64,000 nucleotides of DNA from contig CM043959.1 in assembly GCA_014529385.2 (NCBI GenBank), forward strand, positions 89,195,529-89,259,528, written 5' to 3'. Positions 1 to 11,516 of this stretch are shown here, piece by piece. Source of the DNA: Adiantum capillus-veneris (taxonomy: Eukaryota; Streptophyta; Polypodiopsida; Polypodiales; Pteridaceae). The notes beneath the pieces were generated by a model, which was given only the letters and a program-made list of their open reading frames with translations, made no database searches and was not told where the DNA came from. Each line of letters opens with the position of its first letter. Position 1 is the stretch's first letter. Position numbers and translations under genes: made by a program.

Positions 1-781
1 CTTGGTCCTCCAGCGCAATTGTGATTTTATTGTAGCCAGAGTACCCATCTAGAAAGCTATAAGCTTCCTTCCTTGCAACTCTTTCAAGCACGTGTTCTGA
101 ATATGGCAAGGGGTAATGGTCCCTCCTAGTGGCGGCATTGACCTTCTTGAGATCCACGCACACTCTGAGTTTCCCATTCTTTTTCGGCACAATCACTATT
201 GGTGACACCCATTCTGAGTGCTCAATAGGGTATATGAATCCACATTCCACAAGCTTTTCAATTTCTTCTTGAACGATTTTTGCATATTTAGGATTCATTG
301 GGTAGGGTCGTTGCTGAACTAGTTTAGCCATGCTATTCATAGGGATTGTGTGTTGCACCACAGAAGGTGGAACACCTTTCATATCATGATATGTCCAGGA
401 AAATATATCCCTGAATTCCTTGAGAAGTTCTTTAAGTACACACTCCTCAGTCTCGGTCAGATCTTGGGCAATGAAAACAGGTTTAGACTCTTCTCCTGGG
501 TCTGCTAGCTCTATTTCCTTAACTATCATTGGACCGTCATAGACTCCATTGCTTCCATCGATAGGTTTTCTTTGAGCCTTTGTATACAAAACCTTACGTT
601 CCTCTGTGGTATAGGATTTGAAATGTTCAGGTGTGCAAGGTGTAAGTCTGTGGAGTCCTGTTGTTCTGTGGACTGTGATTTCACTTCTAATTCCTTTTGT
701 TGTTGAGCTAACTCTCAATTTTTTCGTCTCCTTATGGTACGGCTCAACTTTGGCTTCTCTGTAGCCTCTAGTTGTGCAATG
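1..781 (-). pseudogene. Ty3/gypsy RT, N-terminal half (element A)
   Basis: The minus strand is open from about 781 to the window edge, bounded upstream by a TGA at 782-784. It contains the segment before RT (pattern F-x-DIFSW), then WVSPIVIVPKKNGKLRVCVD, then RRDHYPLP and SFLDGYSGYN, which are RT fingers motifs of Ty3/gypsy pol. The catalytic YxDD motif lies beyond the left edge. No in-frame ATG precedes it, as expected inside a polyprotein. The neighbouring frame stays coherent across the upstream TGA, so a frame break lies near 780. Confidence 0.85.
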
Positions 782-926
782 TCAATGGGTTGTGGACTAC
801 ACCACATAACGCTTTGAAGGTATTCACCCCAGTTATCTAACAACTTTCGATGAGCATCATTGCCCCTATATAATTAAGCCATTCTGCGGTAGATTTCTTT
901 TCATTTATTCTAGCACACACATTTGC

Positions 927-1531
927 TCAATATCGTCGCCTCTTATATCTCTTACTTTTCTTGTTTAATTCTCGATTACGGTTGATTTCTAGTGAAGACT
1001 CACTAGATGAATCACTACTTGTGTCTTCTGCTCCCTTGGATAGATTATCATCTAGGTTACCACTAGGCCCTGAATGGTTTGTCCCCACATTTGCACTAAT
1101 ATTTAACTCAGATTCTTCGTCCTCAAAGTCAATTTCAACTGATGATTCTGACCCCAAATCGTGTGGGCTATAGTCTTGTGAGGCGCTACTGGTTCCAATG
1201 CCAGTCAAACTTTCATCTTGTAGATCATCAGAAGCTATATGCATTGCTTCTAGCATATTTAAGGGTACAAGTTGTGGTAATTCATCCCCCTCAGGTGTTA
1301 CCTAGGTCGTCCCCTATTTCACCAAGTGTCTATGGTTGCTGCTAGGTGGACCCAATCCACATTGTCCGACTCAATCATCCCAGGTAGTACATCCATATAA
1401 GGAGAATCTTCCCCAATATCAGTGTCCGCTTTACACGTGTAACAATACTTCAATGGGGCCGAGTGAACTGTGGTTTCAGATCTATGATCAATTATAAACC
1501 GGTTTCCTAGAGGATGTGATCGACCCGTCAC
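927..1531 (-). pseudogene. Acidic PR-RT linker remnant (element A)
   Basis: Two minus-strand open segments (1319-1531 and 927-1256) lie between protease and RT. The second is rich in Ser, Asp and Glu and ends in a basic patch (KKSKRYKRRR). Element B has a similar acidic Ser-rich stretch at 13,920-14,030 in the same place, which supports a linker of the pol polyprotein rather than a chance ORF. No domain is recognised. Confidence 0.5.
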
Positions 1532-1536
1532 AAGAT

Positions 1537-2451
1537 CTACTCGAATGACAGAATCTTGGAACTGCAGGTAGACATGGTTTTTTTGGACCAGTCATGCACC
1601 ATTTTTGCTTCCCTCATGAAAGGACATCCTAAGATCATCTCCGATGCCATAGTGTGCTTGGAGAAATCCATAACAATGAAGGTAACCCTTATTTTATGTC
1701 CAGACACCTTGATCTTGAGATCTTCTAGCATCCCAATAGGTTTAACAATAGACCCATTGGCCATCTTCACTACTATTGTTGTGGTCGCAAGGTGAGGTCT
1801 TCCCATAGTTTCCCAGCAGTTTTTAGTCACAATGCTAACCCCAGCGCCACCATCAAGAATTCCCTTCACAGTTAATCCCTTACTAGTGATTGGTATAGTC
1901 GCATTGGATTCATCACCCTCAAAGTATTGTCCCAACTTGTTAACAGGTATTTCTATAACAAGGTTCTCATCTAGGTTGGGTTGTGGATCTATGTATTCCT
2001 CCTCTATTGGCATCTCCCCAGCTCCATCTATCTGTGCAAATTGTGGTAGCCCAAACTTCAGTTCTCCATTGAGGAAGGCTCGAAGAGCTGAGACTAGCTC
2101 AGGGTCTTTATATAGTTTGGACATGATGGTGGTTCTAACTTTTGAAGACATGAAATCCATCAATTTGGCAATGTTTAACGACACCTTTTGGCCTTGAGTC
2201 CCTTGACATAGGGAAGATGGGATCTCCATTTCTTTGATAGGATCAGGTAGTCTCTCTGTAAACATTCTTTCCATCAAGAAGTGAGAATGCCCACATTCCC
2301 ATGACTTTAAGTCACTTTCTTCTTGGATGACACTAGGTATGTCCAAGGGTCTATGGACTTGGTGAGGTTGTTGTTGCATAGGGAACACGGTGTCTGTAAT
2401 CTGGATCTTCCTAGGTGCTGGTTCTAGATCCCTTTGGGTATTTTCTACCAA
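1537..2451 (-). pseudogene. Retroviral-type aspartic protease (element A)
   Basis: A 304-residue open segment. Its second half has the retropepsin pattern: a strand ending in GILDGGAGVSIVT (active-site loop D-G-G-A in place of the usual D-S/T-G-A), a central hydrophobic part, and the distal ILGCPF motif, equivalent to the ILGRPW seen in element D at 58,430. It would cut the Gag-Pol polyprotein. The first half links the zinc knuckles to the protease. The DGGA variant also occurs in element D, so it may be a family trait rather than damage. Confidence 0.8.
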
Positions 2452-2651
2452 ACTCCTTAATTGCTTGACTCACTCAATCTCCTCTGTAGGGTTTGGGTAA
2501 GTTCCTAACTTCTTTTTGGATCTTGGCCATTGTGGCTCATGAAGATCTTCCTTGTTGGTTTCTATCTTAGTGGTCGTTTTGGTCTCCATGGTTTCACCTG
2601 AATCCGAATCCTCTTCAACGTCGTTCATATATACAGGGTCTTCACCAGTCC

Positions 2652-3805
2652 CTATGTTGGTCTTTGAATTGGGGTCCTGGGGTCTGACTTCGCTGTTTTT
2701 TGTGATCTCTTCCTTTGTGTTTTCTTCTTTTTCTGAGATTGGGCAATTGATGCCGTGTCTCTTTCCTCAAGAATATAATTTTGTTTTTGGAACATCGATC
2801 GTGTGAGTACGTTTACTGGTACCACATGTGTACTTTGTGATGGCTCCTTGGTAACTTCAATCAAGTTTAATGGCGTGATCCTCAGTGCATTTGGATTATT
2901 TGGACATTGGGCAATCAAATGATCCATGCCACATCGATTACACATGAGTATGGGCATTGTAGACGTGCTTGCTTGATTGGTTTGCATTAGTGTGGCGTTC
3001 TTTTGTAGCCTAATAGGACACTCGGCTACACGATGTGGACCTCCACACTCATAGCATTGAAAGGTGGTCTCTTAGCAGTGTAATTGATATTTTGGCCTCT
3101 TGCCGCAAGAGCAGCTACTTGATATACAGGTTTGACTTGTCCCGAATAGTCCTCCATGTAGTATTGTGGACTTTCTTCAAGCACATCCATCCCATAGGCG
3201 ATATTAGGATCTATATCTTCCTCACAACCTTCCAAACAAGCAATAGATGACTCACAACCCACTTGATTCACAGAAGTGATTCTCGGATGTGGTGGTTGCG
3301 GTCCTAGCACTGGAGGTGGTAAGGGTGTTGTTTGAACAACATTTTGGGCCATAGGGACCATGTGTTGTGTTGTTTGTTCAAGAGGTGGGGTCGGCATCAA
3401 TGCAGGCACTCGAGGTGTGTCTATCCATGCTAAGGTTGGTCTATTGGCCATCGCGTGCTTAAATACTATGCAATCCTTAGCTTGATGACCATACCTCCCG
3501 CATGCATTGCAATTCCCATTGAATTTTACTCTAAAAGTAGGACATTCACTGGTACTATGCGGTCCATAGCATACTGAGCACCATTGTTGCTCCCTTCTTG
3601 GATACATATGATTGTTTTGCAGAGCACGATTGTCTCTAAGACTCTCGTGAATAGTCTTGGTGAGATCTGCTAAAGTCATCTCAGATATCTTTGGCTCCTT
3701 ACCAATAGGCTTTAGGGTCATTGGCTGATGCCCTGATGCTTGCGAGCTAATAGATTTAGTCTCAACAGACACTCTTTCTCCTTGAATCATTAAATTATCC
3801 TCCAA
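2652..3805 (-). pseudogene. Nucleocapsid region with multiple zinc knuckles (element A)
   Basis: Two open segments (3026-3805 and 2652-2987) together carry four zinc-knuckle-like motifs. CSVCYGPHSTSEC and CNACGRYGHQAKDC are both CX2CX4HX4C. CYECGGPHRVAEC is read across a frame break near 3,010-3,060. CNRCGMDHLIAQC has one residue fewer. Such knuckles bind retroelement RNA. Proline-rich linkers separate them. Four knuckles is more than the one or two usual in plant gypsy Gag. Confidence 0.8.
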
Positions 3806-3913
3806 TTGAATCGCATTGGTGGTGACTGCTTCCCAAGTGGTGATACCTCTAATGACTAGGCCATTGTAGATATCCTCATGCCGTAATCCCCTAATGATCT
3901 ATCAAGAAATTGG

Positions 3914-4399
3914 TTATTGTTGAAGCTCATTTGGATTACAATGAGAATTCAAATGCTTCAAGTGACTTATAAAGTCTCTCACCAACTCTCCTTCCTCTCG
4001 TTGGGCTTTTTGGAGCTGAGAGGCTACACCCCAAAGTACTCCCTCTTGTATGTATTCTTTTAAGAACAGTCTCCTAATAGTAGGGCAAATCGTTTTTTCT
4101 TCCACCCTTAGGGTTCTATACCAATCCCCAGCCTTTCCACTTAAGGTTAGGCTTAAAGCATTGCTCTTATGTAGGTCATTGTGTTCTCCTAGAGAATCGC
4201 ATATTTGTTCAAACACTTCTATATGCTTTCTCACATCCCCGTCTCCACTAAATTTTTGTGTGAGCTTGGCTATTTGTACTGCCTTACTTCTAGGCTCTCT
4301 ATCAGACGCGTAACGCATATTCTTAGCAATAGATCGACCGATAGCTTGAGAAAATGTTGCCAAGTCACCTAAATGAGCAGGCACCATGGGTGAAGGCAC
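3914..4399 (-). pseudogene. Gag core domain (element A)
   Basis: A 161-residue open segment with the retrotransposon gag pattern: FSGDGDVRKHIEVFEQIC, then ALSLTLSGKAGDWYRTL, then a block ending QREEGELVRDFISHLKHLN. It is the capsid-like part. It lies directly after the N-terminal segment at 4400-5575 and before the zinc knuckles, in polyprotein order. The reading-frame change at 4399/4400 shows a break. Confidence 0.8.
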
Positions 4400-5918
4400 T
4401 CAAGAGACTACATGTGGAGTAGGTATTGGCATTGGGCTTGGCGCATAGGAAGCCCTTGGGTTCCCGGTTGGGTATGATGTTGTGCCATGTGGTGGTCCAT
4501 ATATCATATGGGTGGCCCTAGGCATAGCACACGTCGATTGTGACATGCTAATGCTAGCCGGTATAGTCCCATGGAAATAAGAACTTTTGTATTGTGGTTG
4601 TGGAGCATAGGTAGTTGAAACAATGGGAGGGGTAGGGACTACATGAGTGTGATGACCCATAGGTGCATACGATTGGTACACACTTGTAGGTACTGTTGCA
4701 GGCATTGAGCTACCATGTAGTGGTGCTTTACTAACAAATGAGGTCCATGGCATGTTTCTCGGCATGCCCATCATTGGGGTAGGCATGGTAGCCGTGGTGT
4801 CATCAAGGGAAAGATGAGATAGACTTGGAAAGGTGAAGCTATCACTTGTGGGCTCAGATTGCACTGAGACCCCTGGAGAAACAACATATGGAGGATCCAT
4901 CGGACTTACCGAGGGAGTCTCCATTTGCGATAAGGTCGGTTGTTTAGCCTTTCCTGTATCTAAGAATCTCATCAGACCCGTTGAAGGCATGTTGATTCCC
5001 TTGTTCTGTCTCTCTAACTGAATGACCCTATGGATGACCTCACAAACCCTTTGTTGTTGATCCTCCACACTAGTAGCGCCCATTGTGGATTGTAGGACAT
5101 CTAACCAACCCACATGATAGGTGTGACCTGTGTATAGGTCGGTCAGAGTCTCTGTTTTTAATTCACACTCCCAGTTCTCATTTAAGAACACTCCATCTAG
5201 GATTGAGGTGCTAGGGGTGTCCTTTGAGCTAGATGCAATGCTGCTTTCTAGGGGTTGGCCCTTAGCGGTTGCTAAGTCAGGAGCACTTGATTGCTCTCTT
5301 AGCAAGGATATTGACATAGGAGCTTTTGCTTTTAAATCTCTTCGTTGCTCCGCCTTGCGTAAGCTCTCGACTTCCTTTTCCCTCGCTACAAGGATATATC
5401 GCTCAACCTCTTGCACTTCGGCAAGGCTTCTACCATCGGGTAATTTGACCTCGGAGGGAAATAACATTGAAGAGTCAGGAGGTGCAGTGAATGAAGTATT
5501 CACGTGCACATTCTCTGATGGTATAGGGTCTACATTTGTCACGAATGGAGAATTTACTTCCCCACCCCCCCTCATTTATATCATTAACTCCATGTTCGGA
5601 GCGAGTGGCTCTACTAAAGGTTTCCTTCAGGCAGCTAAGCACGCTCGGCCCAGACCAAGGACCCATGGCATGCATGTCTTGGCTCAAGCTATCGGGAGTA
5701 GGCATTGGGAAACCCTCCATGACGTCGTAGTTAGAGGAAGAGTCACTAGCCGCTATGTTCGGGTCTTGGTTTGTACTACCTTGGGTCCCCGCCGAGGGTC
5801 CAGAACCTAAAGTAGGTGGATATTGAGAACTCGCGTAAGTTGAAATTCTCTCTAGTTGCTCCGTCTCTAGCACACGACCAGAGCGCAGATGCATGTGCCT
5901 TTGGCACCCTACAAACAT
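4400..5918 (-). pseudogene. Gag N-terminal region (element A)
   Basis: Two overlapping minus-strand segments. The first (5475-5918) opens with a LRSGRVLE motif, a common start of plant gypsy gag proteins. The second (4400-5575) starts at an ATG at 5573-5575, has a charged stretch likely to be helical (around EVQEVERYILVAREKEVES), then a long Pro/Ser/Thr/Met-rich tail. They overlap in different frames, so the polyprotein start is broken here. Confidence 0.6.
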
Positions 5919-6691
5919 CGGCGAATAACCTCGAAGGTTAACTGCTTACCTTTTTTAAGCGTCCGTTTTCACTCGTGTTTTTTACGTTTTTAATGTTTTT
6001 TAATGTTTGATTTTTTTGATTAAAGTGTGTGATAGCTCGAAATGAGTGTATCACTTAGAGGGTCGCTGTGTGCTTTACAACACAATTTTCGGGCATCTGA
6101 CGTTCCGTTGGTCCTCAAAAAATCGATTTTTAGCTACATGTGAAGCTAAAATTTGTTTTTTTAAAAGGCGACTGAGGCCGAGACCTAAGCGTGAGCTTGG
6201 GCTTAGGTCTGGGCTTGGGTCTAGGAGATATTCCCGATCCCGGTCCTACCTTTAGTTTTTTTTTAAATTTTAATTTTTAAGTTTATTTTATAAAGAATAA
6301 GGTCGCCGTGGCCTGCGCGAGAGCACACACACACACACACACACACACTCTATCTACCTACTTCTAACTAATACACCTACTGTTACACACTAACACACTC
6401 TATTAACTCTCACAGATCTACTTCCTACTTACTGTACACAGAAAACTAACAAGCTTAGTACACATAGAATAAACATAGTACCTTTGAAAACTCCATTAAC
6501 AAAGAAACTAACAACCTTAGTACATAGAGAATAAACACAGTACCTTTGAAAACTCCATTAACAAAAAAAAAACACAATATAACACCAAATCCCTCTTCTC
6601 AACACACACACCCTCCTTCCTTACCTTTCCTACAATAGAAATTGCACCACAAAAGAAGCACAGAGTGCCATTCAAGCTTAGTGTATGGCAT
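5919..6691 (-). other. Untranslated leader of element A
   Basis: About 770 bases between primer site and gag on the minus strand. It has no coherent ORF. It holds a (CA)n run at about 6,328-6,350 and a near-duplicate of about 40 bases containing actccattaacaaa at 6,480-6,570. Confidence 0.5.
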
Positions 6692-6709
6692 TCCCCGGAA
6701 ATGGCGCCA
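6692..6709 (-). promoter_or_regulatory. Primer binding site, tRNA-Asp-like (element A)
   Basis: On the minus strand this reads TGGCGCCATTTCCGGGGA. It is close to TGGCGCCGTTGCCGGGGA, the tRNA-Asp primer site common in plant gypsy elements. It lies four bases inside a CACA end of the adjacent LTR, the expected spacing. Confidence 0.75.
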
Positions 6710-6713
6710 AAAA

Positions 6714-6971
6714 TGTGCGTGTATGTTGCACGTGTCAATGCAAGGAACTTGCTGATACACCGTGTGCGAGCCACAAATGGCTCCAAGCACACAACAAGCC
6801 TAAACTAGTAAGCTCACAAAGATGGCGTTGGTGTGTCACTCACCGCTCTACGCTTGCTTCGTGGAGGATTCCTCGCCCTGAAGAAGAGGGAGACGCCGCT
6901 ACGCCGCTCTCAACCACCTCGCCGCAGTCGTGCCGTCGCAATGCTTGATCGCACTCTCTCTCTCTCTCACG

Positions 6972-7014
<43 letters not shown>

Positions 7015-7230
7015 GGAGATGAAGAAGAAGAAGATGGAGATGGAGCAAGAGCACTCTTCAATTGCACAAATGAGAGAATGAGTGAATTTTAGGTTTAGTT
7101 GACTTTTATATGAGCTCGCCCCATTCACACTTGGGCGCCCATGCTTAGCCAACTAATCCCTTGAATGTTCCAGTTAGAGTGTGCCTCTCATCGGGGATCA
7201 CTCTTACTCTTTTCCTATTGGACCGACAAG
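6714..7230 (-). repeat. 5' LTR of element A (outer limit uncertain)
   Basis: The inner end starts TGTGCG on the plus strand next to the primer site. On the minus strand a TATATAAAAG box lies at about 7,103-7,112, in the right place for LTR transcription toward gag. A (CA)n run (6,975-7,013) and a (CT)n run lie inside. The outer end cannot be fixed because the partner LTR is outside the window. Confidence 0.6.
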
Positions 7231-8700
7231 CCTGGTACCTGACTCTACAAATAAATAATACAATGTCCGCCGTAGGTTACAACATCCTTCGTAGGTGATT
7301 ATGGGCAAGGGTAGTGAAACTCTGACAAGAGTAAGGTGAAGATATGATAAGTTGCTCCAGCCCAATGAATTTATAGATAATAAAATGAAGGAAATTTTGC
7401 TTATTCCTCCATCAAAGCCAGAGGCGATGAAGATTCTAGAAGTCACGCACGATGTAAATACCAGGGCCAGGGTTGAGGAGAAAAATCGGTGTGTAGAGGA
7501 GATGAATAATTGAAAGAGAAGGAAAAGGCAGCAAATGCTATAGAAGAAGAGATTAACAGCTACCACATTGTTACACACGAAATTGATGTTAGTAAGAACA
7601 AAATTTTATCATCTATAGAGGAAGGATTAGTAGTAGATATACAGCTAGAAGATGGTATAAGAAGACTTACATTAGATACTACGAATATCAATATATTGCG
7701 GAATCTAGATGCTCAAATCACATATTCAATTGTATATATCTTCCTGAAGTAAGATGCTTTCACCAGCTTCAACATATTTTTATTCAGCCTTGAGGCTAGA
7801 GACTAACAACTAGTAGCTGCCTTGTGGTTTGACAAAGAGCCAACTACCTCCACAAATCCATGTAGAAATATATATATTGGATTCCCAGATTTCTTCCTTT
7901 CTTAGAATTAAAAATACCCCTATTGGCACATTGGAGAAGTGGCTTACTCATTGTCCAATGTTGCAAGTAACAACCATAATTTTTCCATATGAGAGCAACT
8001 ACCACTAGAGCCTTGTTTGCATTGAACTTGACAAGCCAGCTATCTAGACACTAAACTCAATTCGAGGAACGCATCTAGAATTGAGACTGTGAGTATTGAG
8101 AATTATAAATTGGTTTTATTTTTTATAAGCAATGGAGATAGTTATTGTGTTGGGTTCATATCAAATCCTCCTTCTTGCAGATGCATAAAAATATTGTTGC
8201 ACATATATGGAAGGCATCTTGTGTGGATGGAGATGCCTCCTCCATGCTGAGTATATACTGCAGAGCTTTTTTTAACTAAATCCATTCATGTCAAAGGTAT
8301 GCATTTTGCATAGCATTACTATAACATTGTGACAGTTTGGACAAAAATGTGTCTCAAATCCCTTTTGTTTTCATTTTTTCTTTTGCAGAGTGCATTGGAG
8401 AAGTACACCATAGAGTATTTTCACCGATACCATGCCACCATAATCCAGCATCTGCTTGCAACTTCACATCCCATGAGCATGGATGCAGAACAAACCCTAT
8501 TGGATGACCACATTGTAGAGTTAACGATGACTGCTAATGGACTACATCAAACAAATTCATAAGGGTAGCTGAGAAAGGACAAGAGCAAGAGGAGGGAGGG
8601 ACGTCTAAGAGGAGAAATGTTGCAGAGGGAGAGTTTGACAAGGAGAAAATTCGGAATGAGGGGAAGCCCACGCACGAGAAACATCACACAGATTGAGGGA
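7231..8700. other. Region without a recognised gene
   Basis: Several short plus-strand open stretches are present (about 7,380-7,750 and 8,329-8,562). The first is Lys/Glu-rich and the second has no recognisable motif. They could be decayed upstream exons of the phosphatase-like gene that follows, but nothing in them shows this. Confidence 0.4.
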
Positions 8701-8715
8701 TTGACGAAGAAATAA

Positions 8716-9670
8716 ATGTTGAAACTCCTTTCTAAACTTGGAGGGTTTCAGAAAGAAGAAATTTATGCAGAGGGAGGGGCTAAGAAAGAACGCTCTAAAC
8801 CTCATACAGAACATACCTCTGCCACTTCTCCACCCTTGAGCTTGAAAATCAAGTCATTTATGCCTCACACACAAACAGATCATAGTACATTAGAAGAAAA
8901 TTCAAGTGTAATGGATCCCTTAACATTGGAGACACAAGAGTCTCGAACAACAAAAGAACAAGAGAAGAAGCTCGAGGTTGTCAACACAGGACAAGACAAC
9001 CTCGACGGCAGGCAGGCAAAACCAGTATGGACCTTTGCTAGACATTGACATGATTGTTCTGGTAATAACCAATGTAAAAGAATATGAAAGTCAACCTATT
9101 GTCTAACTACTTATTTGTTTTACAAAATGTTTGCAAAGACTAATAATTTTGGACGTCAACGGAATGTTGTTGTTTTGGGAGCCGTATGATCCCCACGCAG
9201 AAGTTTTCAACCTGCCCACCTTCCGAATAGGCGATAGCAGAGCCATTATGCATCCACGAACCAAGGTATCTATACAGTTTCTACCTTCAGGGTTCCGGGT
9301 TGCAATATATGGTCCTCTGTGCTGCAGAGAAACCTCAATACCCTTGTAAATATGGTTTGCACCGTAGCGGGAATCGAACGTTTACAAATTTTTTTATTTT
9401 TACAAAAGGAGTGTGTTTACATTGAAGGCCACTACCACCCTACCAAACCAAATGCATTCTTAGTCTATAAACCTTTTTTTCAAATCCATGTCCCATCTGA
9501 TGATATCAACTTTGTTAATAGATGACACATCCCATAAGGGCTTGCTAACTCAACCGGGCACTACTCTCTTCCCACCCTCATTTGAAGGTCATGAGTATGA
9601 CTTTTATCTAGAGGACATTTTGATCCATTATCTTCAAAATTTGTATTTCAACCCATTGACTGTTTCATAA
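8716..9670 (+). pseudogene. FCP1/NIF-type HAD phosphatase-like gene, broken
   Basis: Three plus-strand segments fit the FCP1-homology (NLI-interacting factor) HAD phosphatase family. About 9,139-9,270 has RLIILDVNGMLL, the HAD motif I seen as LDLNGLL in plant members. About 9,405-9,480 has HPTKPNAFLVYKPF. About 9,500-9,667 has TLLIDDTSHKGLL followed by PGTTLFP, the DD motif and its conserved following loop. Such proteins are Ser/Thr phosphatases, some acting on the RNA polymerase II tail. The segments lie in different frames, and no good intron separates the last two, so a frameshift is likely near 9,500. The first Asp-x-Asp is D-x-N here, which would weaken catalysis. The 8,716-9,048 stretch may be an upstream exon. 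Confidence 0.6.
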
Positions 9671-9746
9671 TTTGTACTTACAAATACTCTCCGAAATGCT
9701 ACCTATCTAGATTAATATGAGTATTTGTACTTCTCAATGTGGTGCC

Positions 9747-9750
9747 ATGT

Positions 9751-9830
<80 letters not shown>
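9747..9830. repeat. (TG)n(GA)n compound microsatellite
   Basis: About 14 TG units are followed directly by about 27 GA units. Confidence 0.97.
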
Positions 9831-9833
<3 letters not shown>

Positions 9834-10589
9834 AACTCTACATATGCTATTCAAAATATACAACAATCACACTTCCAACTAACAAAGGGACAGAGGTAGT
9901 GAGACAAACCTCATCTTACAATTGAAATAAAGATAGAACCAAATTGTGGGAATCATCTCACAATTGAAACAAAAGATTTAGATTGCAAGAAACGTTGGAA
10001 TGGATGTCATGAATATAGATTCATTCAAGTTGCATTGGCACAATTTGGACTCGGCCAGCTAGTTCTCTGCAGACAATCTCTTTTTCCCTTTGTTGCATTA
10101 CTTTGCGTCCACCAATTAAGAAATAGAACTGCGAGGGCTCGTTCTCCGCGGTCTTGTCCACGATGTTGTGCCGAAGTTGCATAAGGTTGCATTACTCTCT
10201 TATTGTGACCACTTTCACAAGGTTGAGCTCTTTGTTGAATACCTCCACATCTATGACACCGTTGTTCTCCAGGCTTGCAAACTCTTGATCAATAGGAATA
10301 AACTTAGTGTAATGGAATTGGCCTATTAACTTGAGAGTAGCGGAAATAAGAGAGAGTACTTTTGTGAAATTACTTTGTGAGCATAGAGGGTGAACATAAT
10401 TGATGGTAGCAACATAAACATAGCATTTAGTTAACTTGGAATGAACAATACTTTTGCAAGAGAGAGAATTTAGAGAACATGACACAGTTGAGGACCGGAT
10501 TCATGTGGAGCCCCGGTCCCCCCTCCAATAGGAATTTGTATTATGATTTCTCCCATTAAGAGAGACTTTCTACAATACAATCTTTGTGT
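9831..10589. other. Region without a recognised gene, possible chromovirus 3' flank
   Basis: A 97-residue minus-strand ORF at 10,192-10,485 has no recognised motif. On the minus strand a purine-rich tract (GGAGGGGGGACCGGGG, about 10,510-10,525) follows the chromodomain segment and could be the polypurine tract of that element. A 3' LTR would then lie within this stretch. Confidence 0.35.
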
Positions 10590-11430
10590 TCCTTGTGACC
10601 TAGGTCATGCAATAAAGATGGAAAGCTTCATGCATCACAAGCATAACATAAACAACATCTTCAAAAGGATAATTTTTTAACTTAATAAGATACCATCGGA
10701 TAATCTTACCATGTCGTAGTACCTTGTCTTCATGTCGAAGGATAGCTTCGGGTTGTAGCACCTCTTCTTGGTCTTCAACTTTGGGAGGGTCTTCAATAAT
10801 TGGTTCACTTGGTGGCTCTCCTTTGTAGAGCTTGAGTAGGCTCACATGAAAAGCATTGTGTATGAGCTAATGGTTAGGAAACTTGAGTTGGTAGGCCGTC
10901 TCATTGATAAGCTAGAAGATTTGGAAAGGACCATAGTATCTTTTTGCTAGCTTAGCATAATACTTTTGATGGCTCGTAGGATTTTTGCCCGTCCTTTTTC
11001 TTAAACGAGCCTTAGGAAACTTAAATAAAACCCAATCATTTTCTTTGAACGTAAGGCCCTTCTGTGCTTGTCAACATCAACTTTTTATCTTTGTTGAGAG
11101 AGGGATATATCCTCCTTAATCTTTTGAAAAGAATTTTGTAGGTTGTGGCTATACTCATCCGCAGCGAGGATCTTCCCATGGACTTTGAGTAGCAAGGGAC
11201 TTTTAGGTCTTCCCTCAATGATCTCAAAAGGTTCTTTTCCCATACCCAGTGGTGCAACCTTCAACAAAGGCCAGGAGTAAATGCACAATGAATACTGAAG
11301 TGGTGTGCTACCGACCAAAAATGGACAAACCATGAAACTCACAAATGTTTCTCTAATCGGAACTATGTGAGAGAGAGACAATATGGACCGCATGGAGGAC
11401 AACAATTTCCACCCCCTCCAAGGTACCAAG
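10590..11430 (-). pseudogene. Chromovirus (Ty3/gypsy) integrase C-terminus and chromodomain
   Basis: Read on the minus strand: the end of the integrase core (GKEPFEIIEGRP), a basic segment (WVLFKFPKARLRKRTGKNP), the GPY/F-type module (KRYYGPFQI then NETAYQLKF), HNAFHVSLLK, then a chromodomain (EAILRHEDKVLRHGK through LIKLKNYPFED). Chromodomains at this position define chromoviruses and guide integration toward marked chromatin. Stop codons interrupt the GPY/F module near 10,870-10,920, and the catalytic integrase residues are absent, so only the pol tail survives. It abuts plus-strand element B, whose insertion may have removed the rest. Confidence 0.85.
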
Positions 11431-11516
11431 TAGGGCCAAATAACACAATCTTAGGGCACAAAAAACCTCAACCTGTGTTGGGACATTAAACTCCCTTACC
11501 CAAGGAAAATAGGGCT

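Larger units (their letters stand above)
1..7200 (-). mobile_element. Ty3/gypsy element A, 5' part
   Basis: Read on the minus strand the order is LTR end, primer site, gag, zinc knuckles, aspartic protease, acidic linker, reverse transcriptase, the normal Ty3/gypsy order. The RT runs off the left window edge, so RNase H, integrase and the 3' LTR are not visible. The coding part is broken into at least six frames, so this is a decayed copy. Its protein layout (several knuckles, DGGA protease, Ser/Asp/Glu-rich linker before RT) matches element B at 11,500, so the two probably belong to one family. The right limit is approximate because the second LTR is outside the window. Confidence 0.8.

Noticed and set aside
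9355-9395. Possible tRNA T-arm (gcgggaatcgaacg)
   Set aside because: No matching acceptor, D or anticodon arm was found at the expected distances.
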